The position numbers and the translations under genes are program-made. Shown here piece by piece: positions 25,836 through 33,635 of a DNA stretch of 64,000 bases (position 1 is its first letter; each line of letters starts with the position of its first letter). Under the pieces are notes generated by a model. The model searched no databases, was not told the origin of the DNA, and saw only the letters and a list, made by a program, of their open reading frames with translations. The DNA comes from Hymenobacter mucosus (lineage in GTDB: Bacteria; Bacteroidota; Bacteroidia; Cytophagales; Hymenobacteraceae). Location: the NCBI RefSeq assembly GCF_900188255.1, contig NZ_FZNS01000006.1, forward strand, positions 248,001 to 312,000. Direction: 5' to 3'.

Positions 25836-27419
25836 ATGGCAGAAGTACGTCCGGATGAAGTATCCGCCATTCTGCGGGAGCAGTTGTCCAACTTCAAAAC
25901 CGAAGCCGAACTCGAAGAGGTTGGTACGGTACTGCAAGTGGGCGACGGTGTAGCCCGTATTTACGGTCTGAGCCAAGCTCAGTCGGGGGAATTGCTCGAA
26001 TTTGAAAATGGGCTGCAAGCCCTTGTTCTTAACCTGGAAGAAGATAACGTTGGAGCAGTACTGCTCGGCGACGCTAGCGACATTCGGGAGGGGGCTACGG
26101 TACGTCGTACCAATAAAATTGCTTCTATTAAAGTAGGAGAGGGCATTGTGGGTCGCGTAGTAAACACGCTAGGCTTGCCCATCGATGGCCGTGGTCCAAT
26201 CACTGGCGACACCTACGATATGCCTCTGGAGCGTAAAGCTCCTGGTGTTATCTACCGTCAGCCAGTAAACGAGCCCATGCAAACGGGTATCAAGGCTATC
26301 GACGCCATGATTCCAATCGGCCGTGGACAGCGTGAACTCATCATTGGCGACCGTCAGACGGGTAAGTCTACGGTAGCTATTGACACCATCCTGAACCAGC
26401 GTGAATTTTACGACCGCGGTGAGCCAGTATTTTGCATCTATGTTGCGGTAGGTCAGAAGGCTTCTACTGTAGCGCAGGTAGTAAACTCCTTGCAGCGTGG
26501 TGGTGCCATGGATTATACCGTAGTGGTGTCGGCTTCGGCCTCTGATCCGGCTCCTCTGCAGTTCTACGCTCCTTTCACTGGTGCTGCCATCGGCGAGTTC
26601 TTCCGTGACACCGGCCGCCCAGCGCTGGTAGTATACGACGACTTATCGAAGCAAGCAGTGGCTTACCGTGAGGTGTCGCTGTTGCTGCGTCGTCCTCCCG
26701 GACGTGAGGCTTATCCTGGTGACGTGTTCTACTTGCACAGCCGCTTGCTAGAGCGTGCCGCCAAGATCAATGCTTCCGACGCCATTGCGCGTGACATGAA
26801 CGACCTACCCGAAAGCATCAAGCACCTGGTGAAAGGTGGTGGGTCGCTGACGGCTCTGCCGCTCATCGAGACGCAAGCAGGTGACGTATCGGCGTACATT
26901 CCGACGAACGTAATTTCCATTACGGACGGTCAGATCTTCCTGGAGACCAACTTGTTCAACTCCGGTATTCGTCCGGCTATCAACGTAGGTATCTCGGTAT
27001 CGCGTGTGGGTGGTAACGCCCAGATCAAGTCGATGAAGAAGGTAGCAGGTACGCTAAAGCTCGACCAAGCTCAGTTCCGCGAACTAGAAGCCTTTGCCAA
27101 GTTCGGTTCTGACCTGGACGCCTCAACCAAGCTCACAATTGAGCGTGGCCGTCGCAACCTCGAAATCCTGAAGCAGCCTCAGTTTTCGCCCCAAAAGGTA
27201 GAAGATCAGGTAGCTGTAATCTACGCTGCTACCAACGGTTTGCTCGACCAAGTGCCTGTAAACCGGGTGCGTGAGTTCGAGAAAGAGTTCGTGCAGGTGA
27301 TGAACACCCGCCACCCTGAGGAGCTGAAAGCTCTGAAAGCTGGTAAGCTGGATGATACCATTACCGGTGCTATCCGCCAGGTCGCTAAAGATCTATCGGC
27401 AGCATACGCCAATAAGTAA
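25836..27419 (+). CDS. atpA: ATP synthase F1 subunit alpha
   Basis: The non-catalytic nucleotide-binding subunit of the F1 hexamer. The 527-residue protein carries the Walker A GDRQTGKS at residues 171-178, the LVVYDDLSKQAVAYR segment (Walker B), and the alpha signature P-A-I-N-V-G-I-S-V-S-R-V-G in the C-terminal third. Length and N-terminus are normal for the family. Its catalytic partner beta (atpD) is not in this operon. Confidence 0.96.
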   Translation: MAEVRPDEVSAILREQLSNFKTEAELEEVGTVLQVGDGVARIYGLSQAQSGELLEFENGLQALVLNLEEDNVGAVLLGDASDIREGATVRRTNKIASIKVGEGIVGRVVNTLGLPIDGRGPITGDTYDMPLERKAPGVIYRQPVNEPMQTGIKAIDAMIPIGRGQRELIIGDRQTGKSTVAIDTILNQREFYDRGEPVFCIYVAVGQKASTVAQVVNSLQRGGAMDYTVVVSASASDPAPLQFYAPFTGAAIGEFFRDTGRPALVVYDDLSKQAVAYREVSLLLRRPPGREAYPGDVFYLHSRLLERAAKINASDAIARDMNDLPESIKHLVKGGGSLTALPLIETQAGDVSAYIPTNVISITDGQIFLETNLFNSGIRPAINVGISVSRVGGNAQIKSMKKVAGTLKLDQAQFRELEAFAKFGSDLDASTKLTIERGRRNLEILKQPQFSPQKVEDQVAVIYAATNGLLDQVPVNRVREFEKEFVQVMNTRHPEELKALKAGKLDDTITGAIRQVAKDLSAAYANK

Positions 27420-27432
27420 TCAGTAGCCTATT

Positions 27433-27487
27433 ACGAGCGGACGGGGCACTGCTTTGTTAATTGCAAAGTGGTACACTGTCCGCTCGT
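27433..27487 (+). other. Hairpin between atpA and atpG
   Basis: ACGAGCGGAC (27433-27442) pairs exactly with GTCCGCTCGT (27478-27487). Inside, CTTTG (27452-27456) can pair with CAAAG (27464-27468), giving a two-level stem-loop that fills most of the 94-base gap. There is no T-tract, so a role in processing or stability is more likely than termination. Confidence 0.5.
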
Positions 27488-27513
27488 GATGGGTACCTGA
27501 CAACCCCTACCAT

Positions 27514-28404
27514 ATGGCTAGCTTAAAAGAAGTCCGCAGCCGCATTACGTCGGTACAGAGCACGCAGCAGATCACCAAAGCCATGAAAATGGTGGCGGCA
27601 GCAAAGCTGCGGCGCGCTCAGGATAACATCCTGCGTCTGCGTCCCTACGCCCAGCGGCTCAACAGCATTCTGGGCAACCTGACGGCCCTGGCCGGTAATG
27701 ACATGGTGAGCGAATACGGTGTACAGCGTGATGTAAACCGCGTACTCATTATTGCAATTACCTCGGACCGCGGCTTGGCGGGTGCTTTCAACAGCAACAT
27801 CTTCAAGGGCGTTAACGCGGCAATTCAGGAGCGGTACGCTGCCCAGGCTGCTGCTGGCAACGTAACGGTGTTAGCCATCGGCCGTAAGGCACACGAGTAC
27901 TTCGGCAAGCGGGTGCCTTTATTGGGCAACTACTCACACGTATTTGGTAAGTTGTCTTTCGATACCGTACGCGAGGCGGCAGAAGCGGCTATGGACGGCT
28001 TCCGCGCTGGTCAGTACGATGAGGTAGTGATGGTGTACAACGAGTTCCGTAACGTGGCAACCCAGATTGTGCGCACGGAGCAGTTGTTGCCACTAGTACC
28101 AGCTGAACTGCCTGCTGGTGCCTCGGCAACCAGCAATGTGGACTACATCTTTGAGCCCTCGAAGGAGCAAATCGTGCAGACGCTGATTCCGCAGTCGTTG
28201 AAGGTGCAGCTGTACAAGGCTGTATTGGAAAGCAATGCTTCGGAACACGGCGCCCGTATGACGGCTATGGACAAAGCCACTGAAAACGCTGGTGAGCTGC
28301 TGAAAGCCCTCAAACTAACGTATAACCGGACGCGCCAGGCGGCCATTACTACCGAGATTCTCGAAATCGTGGGTGGTGCGGAAGCCTTGGCTTCGAGCCG
28401 GTAA
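27514..28404 (+). CDS. atpG: ATP synthase F1 subunit gamma
   Basis: The central rotor shaft. The 296-residue protein opens with the family pattern S-L-K-E-V-R-S-R-I-T-S-V-x-S-T-x-Q-I-T-K-A-M-K-M-V-A. It ends with the matching coiled-coil partner A-R-M-T-A-M-D-K-A-T-E-N-A and T-R-Q-A-A-I-T-T-E-I-L-E-I-V-G-G-A. The middle has I-T-S-D-R-G-L-A-G-A-F-N. It is the last gene of the operon; a strong terminator follows. Confidence 0.96.
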   Translation: MASLKEVRSRITSVQSTQQITKAMKMVAAAKLRRAQDNILRLRPYAQRLNSILGNLTALAGNDMVSEYGVQRDVNRVLIIAITSDRGLAGAFNSNIFKGVNAAIQERYAAQAAAGNVTVLAIGRKAHEYFGKRVPLLGNYSHVFGKLSFDTVREAAEAAMDGFRAGQYDEVVMVYNEFRNVATQIVRTEQLLPLVPAELPAGASATSNVDYIFEPSKEQIVQTLIPQSLKVQLYKAVLESNASEHGARMTAMDKATENAGELLKALKLTYNRTRQAAITTEILEIVGGAEALASSR

Positions 28405-28414
28405 GAACACCCCT

Positions 28415-28464
28415 ACATAAGAAAAGGCCCCGCTCTTCCAGAAGAGCGGGGCCTTTTCTTATGT
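28415..28464. terminator. Two-way terminator between atpG and the HAD gene
   Basis: A 24-base perfect stem (28415-28438 with 28441-28464) contains GGCCCCGC flanked by AAAA and TTTT, with only two bases between the arms. It lies between the convergent atpG and HAD phosphatase genes and, being symmetrical, can stop transcription from both. Confidence 0.9.
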
Positions 28465-28472
28465 GGTACCTC

Positions 28473-29201
28473 CTACAGTTTCATATAGTTACGCTGGGCT
28501 AATTCCTTGTTTGGCTTAGGTGTGGCGGGACTCTGCTCTAGTAGCTCCAATACCTGCGCTGGGGTAATTTCGGTGAAGTCTTTCATCACATGAAGGGGCG
28601 CTTGAAATTTTTCGGCCTTGATGGAAGTAGTAAGCGCCACACAGCGCATACCTGCTTTGTAGGCTGCTTGCTCCCCCATAATTGCGTCTTCAAACACTAA
28701 GCATCTTTCTGGAGGAATTCCTAGCTTCTCGCAGGTTCTGGAGTAGGTATCAGCGTGGGGTTTGCCTTTGTCTACATCATCTGTGCCTACTATCACATCG
28801 AAATAGCGCCGCAAGTCGAGATGGTCGATGATGTAGCTGATAGTATCGGATGCTGAACCCGTGCCGAGGCCTAGCTTGAACCCGGCGGACCGAGCTGCTT
28901 GAAGAAATTGCGTGAGGCCAGCTACCTCCTTGCGCTTGTCCCAGTACAAAACTCGGTAGAGAAACTCGCGCTGAGCCGCGTACTCCTTGAGCTGCTTTTC
29001 GGGGACGGAATGAGTGAATATTGTTTTTAGAATGTTGGTAGCGGGCATACCGTTAAGCCGTTCCAAAAGCCGACGAGCATTGGTTGTCAGGCCAAGGTCG
29101 CGGAAGAGCAGCTGAAAAGCGCGAGCCTGAATAGCCGTATTATTTATGATGGTGCCGTCCATGTCAAAGATGAGGGCATATGGTAAGGAGTTGCTAGTCA
29201 T
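28473..29201 (-). CDS. HAD superfamily sugar-phosphatase/phosphoglucomutase-like hydrolase
   Basis: A cytoplasmic HAD-family enzyme of 242 residues with the four usual motifs: the nucleophile D-M-D-G-T (D13, D15), G-T-G-S (motif II, threonine/serine), the lysine in K-G-K-P-H-A-D, and the acidic pair in V-F-E-D-A-I-M-G. The helical cap lies between the first two motifs (about residues 20-90). This places it with beta-phosphoglucomutase and 2-deoxyglucose-6-phosphatase-like enzymes. The substrate cannot be told. No partner sugar gene adjoins it. Confidence 0.85.
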   Translation of the reverse strand: MTSNSLPYALIFDMDGTIINNTAIQARAFQLLFRDLGLTTNARRLLERLNGMPATNILKTIFTHSVPEKQLKEYAAQREFLYRVLYWDKRKEVAGLTQFLQAARSAGFKLGLGTGSASDTISYIIDHLDLRRYFDVIVGTDDVDKGKPHADTYSRTCEKLGIPPERCLVFEDAIMGEQAAYKAGMRCVALTTSIKAEKFQAPLHVMKDFTEITPAQVLELLEQSPATPKPNKELAQRNYMKL

Positions 29202-29332
29202 GTGAGGGGGAGGTAAAGCGCTTGGTGTATTGCAGGTGAAAGGCAGTCTTTAGCCATCACGGGCATAAGAGCCGCAAACGGCGCATCGTTTAATCTGCTT
29301 ACGCTCACCTATCCATTTAGGCTGCGGACGAG

Positions 29333-29365
29333 TTGGGTACGAATGCGTGGTGCGGGCTATCTTTG
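29333..29365 (+). promoter_or_regulatory. Promoter for the alkaline phosphatase gene
   Basis: TTG at 29333-29335 and TATCTTTG at 29358-29365 are separated by 22 bases. Transcription would start near 29372, which lies downstream of the in-frame ATG at 29343. This supports the later TTG start at 29418. Confidence 0.65.
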
Positions 29366-29417
29366 CCCCTGTCCGTGCTGGTCGGGAACCGTACCCCGAT
29401 TCTCAATTTCCTTTCCT

Positions 29418-31130
29418 TTGAAAAAAAGCCTGAGCCTGTTGCTGGCCGCTACCGTGGCCCTGCCTGTCTTTGCCCAAAAAGCATCCAAATCCCTTGAGCG
29501 CCCGAAGCTGGTAGTCGGCATCGTAGTGGATCAAATGCGCTATGACTATCTCTACCGCTACTGGAGTAAATACGGGAAAGGTGGTTTCCGTCGCCTAGTA
29601 GGAGAAGGATTTAGCTACGAAAATGCCCATTACAACTACGTGCCTACTTACACGGGCCCCGGGCACGCCAGCATCTATACTGGTACTACTCCCGCAGTTC
29701 ATGGTATCATTGGCAATAATTGGCTAGTGCGTGAGGAAGGCAAGGGCACGTATGTAACCGAGGATAAATCGGTGCAACCAGTAGGGGGCTCCGTGGCTGC
29801 GGGGCAGCAGTCACCGCGCCACATGCTCACCAGCACCATCACCGATGAGTTGCGTCTGGCTACTAACTTCCAGAGCAAGGTAATTGGCGTGTGCATCAAA
29901 GACCGCGGCTCTATTTTGCCCGCGGGTCATTCGGCCAATGGAGCGTACTGGTACGATGGTACCAATGGAGCCTTTATTACCAGTACTTTCTACGCTCAGC
30001 AGCTACCAGAGTGGGCCGTGAAGTTTAATGCGGAGAATCGGGCGGCGAAATACCTCGATCAGCCTTGGAATACCCTGCTACCCATTGGGCAATACACGGA
30101 AAGCTCGCCGGATGATGTAGCCTGGGAAGGTGCCTTCAAAGGTGAAGCAAAGCCCGTGTTTCCGCACGACTTGCCTACGCTGAGCGCCGCGCCTACCAAT
30201 CCTATCAAACAAAACTTGCAAACGGAGGGTGAAAAGCCACCAGTTGCCTCGCCACGCAATCTGGACCTTATTCGTTCTACCCCGTTTGGCAATAGCCTAA
30301 CACTGGACTTTGCGCTGGAAGCCATGCGCGCCGAGCAGATGGGACAGCGGGGCCAAACGGACTTCTTAGCCCTGAGCTTCTCGAGCACGGATTACGTGGG
30401 GCACCAGTTCGGGCCGAACTCAATTGAGGCTGAGGACACCTACCTACGCCTCGACCGTGACCTGGAGCGCTTGTTTGACTACCTCGATAAGACGTTAGGC
30501 CGCAAGCAGACGCTGGTGTTTCTGACGGCCGACCATGGTGCGGCGCACTCCCCCAATTTCCTGATTGACAAACGGATTCCGGCCGGCTCTGTAGGTCCTG
30601 GCTTGATGCGCGACTCCCTACAGCATATGCTAGCAAGCCGTCATGGAGCAGGCAAGTGGGTACTGAGCTACGAAAACCAGCAAGTCTACCTCAACCGCTC
30701 TCTAATAGCTGAGAAAAAGCTAGACCTCTACCAAATGCAGCGCGAAGTAGCAGAGCTGATGCTGCGCTTTGCGGGCGTAACCCGCGCCCTTGCAGCCGAG
30801 GATGTGCAGAAGTCGCATTGGGAAAGCGGAATGCTGATGTACCTAGAAAACGGTTACTTCCCCAAGCGTAGCGGCGACGTGCTGGTCGTGCTGGAACCGG
30901 GCTGGCTTGAGTCCTACCAGTACCCAATCAACAAGGGCACTACCCACGGCTCGTCGGGCAACTACGATACCCACGTGCCAGTAGTATTCTGGGGATGGCA
31001 CGTAAAGCACGGCGAGTCGTCGGCTCCGGCTAAAATCACCGATATTGCGCCCACGCTGGCGCGCTGGCTACACATTCAGGAACCTGATGGCTGCACGGGC
31101 GAGCCTTTGCCGCAAGTATTAGGCTGGTAA
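29418..31130 (+). CDS. PafA-type alkaline phosphatase (TTG start)
   Basis: A secreted phosphomonoesterase of the alkaline phosphatase superfamily, the PafA kind common in Bacteroidota. With the TTG start at 29418 the protein has 570 residues and a clean signal peptide (MKKSLSLLLAATVALPVFAQ). With that numbering the landmark residues fall at or within one position of those I recall for Elizabethkingia PafA: D38 (metal), nucleophile T79 in VPTYTGPGH, N100 in GNNW, and K161/R163 in KDRGS. Later metal ligands are in T-A-D-H-G and in a late histidine (KGTTHGSSG). Threonine as nucleophile with Lys/Arg support separates it from E. coli PhoA. The ATG at 29343 lies before the predicted transcription start, and its leader is poor. 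No phosphate transport genes adjoin it. Confidence 0.88.
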   Translation: MKKSLSLLLAATVALPVFAQKASKSLERPKLVVGIVVDQMRYDYLYRYWSKYGKGGFRRLVGEGFSYENAHYNYVPTYTGPGHASIYTGTTPAVHGIIGNNWLVREEGKGTYVTEDKSVQPVGGSVAAGQQSPRHMLTSTITDELRLATNFQSKVIGVCIKDRGSILPAGHSANGAYWYDGTNGAFITSTFYAQQLPEWAVKFNAENRAAKYLDQPWNTLLPIGQYTESSPDDVAWEGAFKGEAKPVFPHDLPTLSAAPTNPIKQNLQTEGEKPPVASPRNLDLIRSTPFGNSLTLDFALEAMRAEQMGQRGQTDFLALSFSSTDYVGHQFGPNSIEAEDTYLRLDRDLERLFDYLDKTLGRKQTLVFLTADHGAAHSPNFLIDKRIPAGSVGPGLMRDSLQHMLASRHGAGKWVLSYENQQVYLNRSLIAEKKLDLYQMQREVAELMLRFAGVTRALAAEDVQKSHWESGMLMYLENGYFPKRSGDVLVVLEPGWLESYQYPINKGTTHGSSGNYDTHVPVVFWGWHVKHGESSAPAKITDIAPTLARWLHIQEPDGCTGEPLPQVLGW

Positions 31131-31252
31131 GTGCACCAGAGAGCAACTTTTTTGCTATGTTCCGTAAGTCAAGCGCACACTGTAGAACTGGTTTTCATTC
31201 ACCTTCATTTTCCAAGCTGTTTCCTTACCCAAACAGCTAACCGAGTAACCAA

Positions 31253-31834
31253 ATGGCTCATTTTAACCCCTGGCACGACGTAGAGCGTGGCGAAGACGCT
31301 CCCAAGATTGTAAACGGTATCATTGAGATTCCGAAAGGCTCGAAAGGCAAGTATGAGCTGGACAAAGAAAGTGGCCTGCTGAAGCTGGACCGCGTACTAT
31401 TCTCCGCTGTACACTACCCTGCAGCTTACGGTTTTATTCCCCAGACGTATTGCGACGACAAAGATCCCCTGGATATCCTGGTGCTATGCTCTGTTGACAT
31501 TGTGCCAATGTGCTTGGTAGACGCCAAAGTAATTGGGGTGATGCAGATGATTGACCAGAACGAGGAAGACGACAAAATCATTGCAGTGGCCGCCAACGAC
31601 GTATCGGTAAACCACTACAACGATATTTCTGAGTTGCCCCCGCATACCCTGCTCGAAATGCAGCGCTTCTTCGAGGATTACAAAGCCTTGGAGCACAAGC
31701 AAGTAACTGTAGAGCGCTTTATGGGTCGTGAGGATGCGTACCGCATTATTGAGGAAAGCATCAAGCTGTACAACGAAACTTTCCCCAAGGGTAGCACTCA
31801 GGATAAAGCAAATGTGCAGGAAGCACTAAGCTAA
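31253..31834 (+). CDS. ppa: Inorganic pyrophosphatase (family I)
   Basis: Hydrolyses pyrophosphate to two phosphates in the cytoplasm, pulling biosynthetic reactions forward. The 193-residue protein has the signature D-D-K-D-P-L-D-I-L-V with its metal-binding aspartates. The usual E-I-P-K-G-S-x-x-K-Y-E lies upstream (about residues 24-34), and Y-G-F-I-P-Q-T-Y precedes the signature. Length is typical of a bacterial family I enzyme. It is monocistronic, with a terminator at 31864. Confidence 0.94.
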   Translation: MAHFNPWHDVERGEDAPKIVNGIIEIPKGSKGKYELDKESGLLKLDRVLFSAVHYPAAYGFIPQTYCDDKDPLDILVLCSVDIVPMCLVDAKVIGVMQMIDQNEEDDKIIAVAANDVSVNHYNDISELPPHTLLEMQRFFEDYKALEHKQVTVERFMGREDAYRIIEESIKLYNETFPKGSTQDKANVQEALS

Positions 31835-31863
31835 TACTGTAGTTACTCAGTAACTGCCTGCTG

Positions 31864-31907
31864 AACAGCCTCCCCCGAGTTCCGGCTCGGAGGAGGCTGT
31901 TTCGTTT
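31864..31907 (+). terminator. Terminator after ppa
   Basis: AACAGCCTCC (31864-31873) pairs with GGAGGCTGTT (31892-31901). Five further pairs (31875-31879 with 31886-31890) sit beyond one mismatch, and the stem is followed by TCGTTT. It lies 30 bases after the stop. Confidence 0.75.
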
Positions 31908-31966
31908 GCACAGGAGTAGAGCTGAAGTGTAGCAGCCATTCGCGGGGCGGCTTCGTATGGCGGCTT

Positions 31967-32651
31967 ATGCCCAAACATCCGTCTTCATCTCCCATTCTGC
32001 GTTTTCTGTATGAAAACAGCCTCCTACTAATTGGAGGTTTGCTAGTGTTAGCTACCCTGACCGGTCAGTTCTTTACCGGCTGGCACGACAATAATAGCGA
32101 CCTGCAGGAAATGGGTCTCCCCCAGCTCAGCCTCGGGCAATACGCTTCGTCGGGGCACTTTCTGGAAGCTACCTTCGAGAACTGGGAAAGCGAGTTTCTG
32201 CAAATGGGTCTCTACGTAGTGCTTACCATCTGGCTGCGACAGCGCGGCTCGTCTGAGTCGAAGAAGCTGTACGAAGAAGAGGAAGTAGACAAAGAACCCG
32301 ATCCTGACAAATATGACGCGCCTAGACCCGTAAAGCGGGGGGGGGTGGCAGTTGGCGCTGTATCGTCGTTCCCTGAGTATAGCGTTCTTCATCCTGTTTT
32401 TTGGGGCGTTCTGGCTACACGCGAAGGGAGGGGCCGAAGTATACAGCATTGAGCAGCAGCACGAGGGCAAGCCGGCCGTAACCACCGTGGAATATATGAG
32501 TACTTCGCGGTTCTGGTTTGAGTCGTTTCAGAACTGGCAAAGCGAGTTTCTCTCCATTGTGTCCTTGGTTGGCCTTTCCATTTTCCTGCGCCAGCATGGG
32601 TCTCCCGAATCAAAGCCCGTAGACGCTTCCAACGGCGAAACCGGCAAATAG
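31967..32651 (+). pseudogene. DUF6766 family membrane protein, frameshifted at a nine-G tract
   Basis: Two overlapping frames together make one DUF6766-type protein, a two-repeat membrane protein of unknown function. The first frame (from ATG 31967) gives membrane helix 1, then F-E-N-W-E-S-E-F-L and a second helix ending R-Q-R-G-S-S-E-S-K. The second frame (to the stop at 32651) gives the second copy: a helix, F-Q-N-W-Q-S-E-F-L, another helix and R-Q-H-G-S-P-E-S-K. The shift occurs in a run of nine G (32337-32345). With eight G the frame reads R-G-G-W-Q-L-A-L-Y-R-R-S through the join, as intact relatives do, giving about 227 residues. As written, translation continues in the wrong frame to 32452. 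The cause may be a sequencing or assembly error, a recent mutation or switching of the tract. Confidence 0.75.
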
Positions 32652-32731
32652 TAAGGGGAGCCTATCTTCGCAGTTCTGGGCGGCGCTGCGCAACTCAGCA
32701 AGGGTAGCGTCATGCGTTTTTTAGTCCACCG

Positions 32732-33619
32732 ATGGTTGTTCTAGGCCAGTCTCATGTCAGGGGTTTTCTGCAGCGGGGGCTTGATGCTGTGCTATACAGC
32801 AGCACGTGGCTGGCGCTGGCGGCCTTAGGACTTACGTGGTCTACGTTCCTGTTTTGGCAGGTGCACATTCCTGGTCATCTGGGTACGATGATTTTCACGG
32901 CTACCCTGTTCCTGTATAACCTCGACAGTGTATTGCCTTACAAGCATCACCAGCCGGTGGTACCGTCAGGTCGGAAGAACTGGATGCGGGCGCATCGGCA
33001 GGAACTGCTAGTACTAGCTCTGGGGGCTTTTGTAGTGGCCGCGGCGCTTTTCTTTCAGGCGGGCTGGCAAACCCTAATCGGCTTCATTAGCCATTTAGCC
33101 GCCATTTCAGTTCTCTACTCCCTACCGGTGCTGAAAGTGCATGGCCGTTGGCGGGCCCTGCGCGATTTTCCGCTGCTGAAGGTATTTCTAATTGCCTACG
33201 TTTGGGCCGCTGTTACGGTCTGGATTCCGGCCTTATACCTGCACCGCGCATTGGCTTCGCCCGTCGTCCTGATTCTGTTTGCCCGGCGCTTCCTCTTTAT
33301 TCTTGCGCTGGCCTTCGTGTTCGACATCCGCGACTATTCAAAGGACCTGCTGACTGGCACGCGCACTTTTCCGGGCGTGTTTGGTATGCGCGCTACTAAG
33401 CTGACGGCCTTGGCCGCTTTGGTCGGAGCCGCCCTATTGCTACCACCCGGCCTGACCCTCTTGTGCCAAGCCGTGCTGCTGTTGCCTTTGGCCCTGGCTG
33501 GCGGCGTGATCTGGTGGGCTGAAGAAAGCCGCTCAGACTACTACTTTGCCTTGCTAGCCGATGGGGTAATGCTGGTGCAGTTTGTGGTGGTGTGGTTTGT
33601 AAGCTGGCTTGGCTGCTAA
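32732..33619 (+). CDS. UbiA-like prenyltransferase family membrane protein
   Basis: A 295-residue protein with about eight or nine hydrophobic segments in the layout of UbiA-type prenyltransferases. The second acidic motif is present (F-D-I-R-D-Y-S-K-D, about residues 201-209), but the first one is reduced to Y-N-L-D-S (about residues 69-73) without the usual second aspartate group. It may therefore be a divergent enzyme or an inactive relative. No quinone, haem or chlorophyll gene adjoins it. The match TATCTTCG at 32663 is only a weak promoter candidate. Confidence 0.65.
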   Translation: MVVLGQSHVRGFLQRGLDAVLYSSTWLALAALGLTWSTFLFWQVHIPGHLGTMIFTATLFLYNLDSVLPYKHHQPVVPSGRKNWMRAHRQELLVLALGAFVVAAALFFQAGWQTLIGFISHLAAISVLYSLPVLKVHGRWRALRDFPLLKVFLIAYVWAAVTVWIPALYLHRALASPVVLILFARRFLFILALAFVFDIRDYSKDLLTGTRTFPGVFGMRATKLTALAALVGAALLLPPGLTLLCQAVLLLPLALAGGVIWWAEESRSDYYFALLADGVMLVQFVVVWFVSWLGC

Positions 33620-33635
33620 TAACGTAACGTAAGCA

